A stretch of 64,000 bases of DNA from an uncultured Chloroflexus sp. (GTDB taxonomy: Bacteria > Chloroflexota > Chloroflexia > Chloroflexales > Chloroflexaceae), in contig NZ_CAKZNK010000074.1 in the NCBI RefSeq assembly GCF_937129525.1, positions 1 to 64,000 of the forward strand. Reading direction: 5' to 3'. Shown here in pieces: positions 62,457 to 64,000 of this stretch. The translations under genes and the position numbers were made by a program. The notes under the pieces were generated by a model, which had not been told where the DNA came from, ran no database searches, and saw nothing but the letters and a program-made list of their open reading frames with translations. How positions within the stretch are numbered: position 1 is the first letter of the stretch; each line of letters begins with the position of its first letter.

Positions 62457-63857
62457 TCAGGCTTCCCAAAAGGGTCTCGCCCACCCGCGACGCGCAATCT
62501 CAGCGCGCAAGTCGAGCATTGCCGTGTAGGTAGGCAAGACGGCAAGTGTTTCGCCCGGCGGAAGCGCTGCCAGCGCCGCATCGAGCGCTGCCGGTAGATC
62601 GTCGATCACCGTGATTGTGCGCCCGTCAACCCCGGCATAGTCAAGCCGCAGCGCCATATCGGCGGCGCGAGTGCCGCTTACGATGACGTGGGCCACCCGT
62701 CCGGCCAGCGGCTCGAAGTCGGCGTCCCACAGCCAGGAAACATCGGTGCCATCGGCAAAACGGTCGTTAATCGCGATTAAGAGGTGAAGTGGTGTCGTTG
62801 TCGTCGAGGTTAACATTCGCACCGTCTCAGAAGCACCCACCGGATTTTTGATCAACGCAATTAAGAGCGGTGGGCCGTCGGGTCCGGCGGTGATGCGCTC
62901 TATCCGACCGAAGGCAGCCTGGAAGTTCGTCAGCGCGGCACTGATAGTAGCTGGCGCAATCCCGAGCGCGAGCGCAGCGGCGGCGGCGGCAAGGGCATTC
63001 TGCGCATTGTAGAGACCGGGAATCGGCAAGCGCAAACGCAGAACGCCGGCAGGATGATCGATTTGTAATTCACTGCCGTTCAATCCACCCGGTTCAAGCA
63101 TTGTGAGCGCAACCGCCGGCTCCGGGCGACGCCGACCGCATTGGGGGCAGGCATAATGGCCGATATGCGCGTAGAAGATACGCCGGTATTCGTAGCGGTG
63201 ACCACAGTGATGACAAAACTGCGAATCGGCAATATGGGTAGCAGCAGCAACGGCGTGACGCTCGTCTTCCAGGCCAAAGGCGAGCGCGCGAGCGGCAAGG
63301 TTGCGGGTAATGTCGGCCAGCGCCGGATCATCGGCGTTAAAGACGACTGTGCTGGCAGGCGGTAGAGTTTGCAGCGACTTGCGCCAGTGACCGGCAATCG
63401 TGTCAATCTCGCCATACCGGTCAAGCTGATCGCGAAACAGATTGAGCAACACCACCAGGCGCGGGTGAGTTTCGCTTATCGCCTGCGGCAAGGCCGCTTC
63501 GTCGGTTTCGAACAGGGCGCGTCGGACGCGCGGTCGCCCATGCCAATCAGCATGACCAATCGCAACCGTTGTCAAACCCGGCAGTAGATTGGCGCCGGCG
63601 CGATTGTGGAGGAGCGACTCGCCAGCCTGTTCCAGGATCGCTGCCAGCATCCGACTGGTGGTTGTCTTGCCGTTCGTGCCGGCAACCAGAATCACGCCGT
63701 CCGACAAGGATGTGCAGATGGCGGTCAGAATAGTCGGATCAAGCGCGCGGGCCAGTTGACCGGGTAAGCTGGTGCCACCGCCGAGATGCAGGCGGCGCGA
63801 GAGGGTTCCAGCGGCGCGAGCCAGCGCCAGTGCGGCGGTAGTGCGAAGCTTGTTCAT
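62457..63857 (-). CDS. murT: MurT, lipid II isoglutaminyl synthase ligase subunit
   Basis: A 466-residue Mur-ligase-like protein. VAGTNGKTTTSRMLAAIL is the ATP-binding motif, LLNLFRDQLDRYGE follows, and an inserted zinc ribbon (CHHCG...CPQCG, about residues 214-240) is diagnostic for MurT versus MurC-F. The C-terminal DUF1727 part (NPVGASETVRML, INDRFADGTDVSWLWD) is intact. With glutaminase GatD it amidates the D-glutamate of lipid II. No gatD is present downstream; it may lie upstream beyond the window or elsewhere. The start is the ATG at 63857. Confidence 0.93.
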   Translation of the reverse strand: MNKLRTTAALALARAAGTLSRRLHLGGGTSLPGQLARALDPTILTAICTSLSDGVILVAGTNGKTTTSRMLAAILEQAGESLLHNRAGANLLPGLTTVAIGHADWHGRPRVRRALFETDEAALPQAISETHPRLVVLLNLFRDQLDRYGEIDTIAGHWRKSLQTLPPASTVVFNADDPALADITRNLAARALAFGLEDERHAVAAATHIADSQFCHHCGHRYEYRRIFYAHIGHYACPQCGRRRPEPAVALTMLEPGGLNGSELQIDHPAGVLRLRLPIPGLYNAQNALAAAAAALALGIAPATISAALTNFQAAFGRIERITAGPDGPPLLIALIKNPVGASETVRMLTSTTTTPLHLLIAINDRFADGTDVSWLWDADFEPLAGRVAHVIVSGTRAADMALRLDYAGVDGRTITVIDDLPAALDAALAALPPGETLAVLPTYTAMLDLRAEIARRGWARPFWEA

Positions 63858-64000
63858 AGCTATGGTGTTATCTGGCGCAAAAGGAAGGCAAATTCATCCT
63901 CTGGTCTCCAGGTCGTGAGTCACGCCCAAGGTGTTATGCCCGGTAGTGTGATGAATGCGCGTCAACGGAGGCCAATGCATGATTTGCCGATATGTCTCAG
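63858..64000. other. Upstream region of murT, window end
   Basis: No gene, repeat or clear promoter is seen in these last bases. Confidence 0.4.

Overview
The window is a dense bacterial chromosome segment of moderately high G+C with no phage, transposase or plasmid genes. Several traits point to Chloroflexota, most likely a Chloroflexus-like filamentous anoxygenic phototroph. These are a DabAB inorganic-carbon uptake pair, a complete Mrp antiporter operon, a c-di-AMP receptor beside tmk, MurT, a SpoIIIAA/Ycf45-type ATPase, GAF/SpoIIE and ANTAR signalling proteins, and PdxST vitamin B6 synthesis. The assignment rests on gene content only; no database comparison was possible.

Layout. 1-270: short tandem repeats and a palindrome. 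0.3-1.7 kb: an FkbM-type methyltransferase and an SMR exporter. 1.8-7.3 kb: a NhaR-like LysR regulator divergent from dabB-dabA. 7.7-9.6 kb: a WXG100-type protein and an unknown partner. 10-12.4 kb: lon. 12.6-18.7 kb: a DeoR regulator divergent from a self-contained fructose PTS operon (EIIA-HPr-EI fusion, FruK, FruA). 18.8-21.4 kb: a two-gene molybdenum hydroxylase. 21.5-24.2 kb: a lipase-like hydrolase, ftsY, a zinc-ribbon protein and a lipoprotein. 24.4-26.3 kb: rbsR-rbsK under a promoter with two abutting LacI-type operators. 26.4-29.8 kb: a large fusion of a PqqD-like domain, an M50-type membrane protease and two cyclic-nucleotide domains. 29.9-37.9 kb: an epimerase, HtrA, a Nudix hydrolase, an aminotransferase, panC, panB and an alpha/beta hydrolase. 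38-40.9 kb: TerC behind a yybP-ykoY-type Mn2+ riboswitch, a CaxA-type antiporter and a cupredoxin lipoprotein. 41.2-47.5 kb: mrpABCDEFG downstream of a promoter-bearing 38-bp unit present in three tandem copies. 47.5-51.3 kb: a coiled-coil protein, tRNA-Ser(CGA), a GAF/SpoIIE phosphatase, an O-methyltransferase and an ANTAR regulator. 51.3-53.1 kb: aroH-aroF behind a Phe/Tyr-rich leader peptide and attenuator. 53.3-56 kb: pdxS-pdxT and a GNAT-like protein. 56-62.2 kb: Ycf45-like ATPase, tmk, darA, a zinc-ribbon membrane protein, a P1 peptidase and a peptide-binding lipoprotein. 62.4-63.9 kb: murT.

How the genes fit together. Ion and pH homeostasis recur: DabAB (bicarbonate), Mrp (Na+/H+), TerC and CaxA (Mn2+/Ca2+). 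Carbon use is represented by the fructose PTS and ribokinase, each with its own repressor. The most notable control regions are the aroH-aroF attenuator (51288-51496), the triplicated mrp promoter (41167-41280), the Mn2+ riboswitch (39025-39165), the rbsR operators (26302-26325) and the phased operator-like repeats before fruB (13566-13624). The most unusual proteins are the WXG100 pair (7688-9645) and the PqqD/M50/cNMP fusion (26387-29761).
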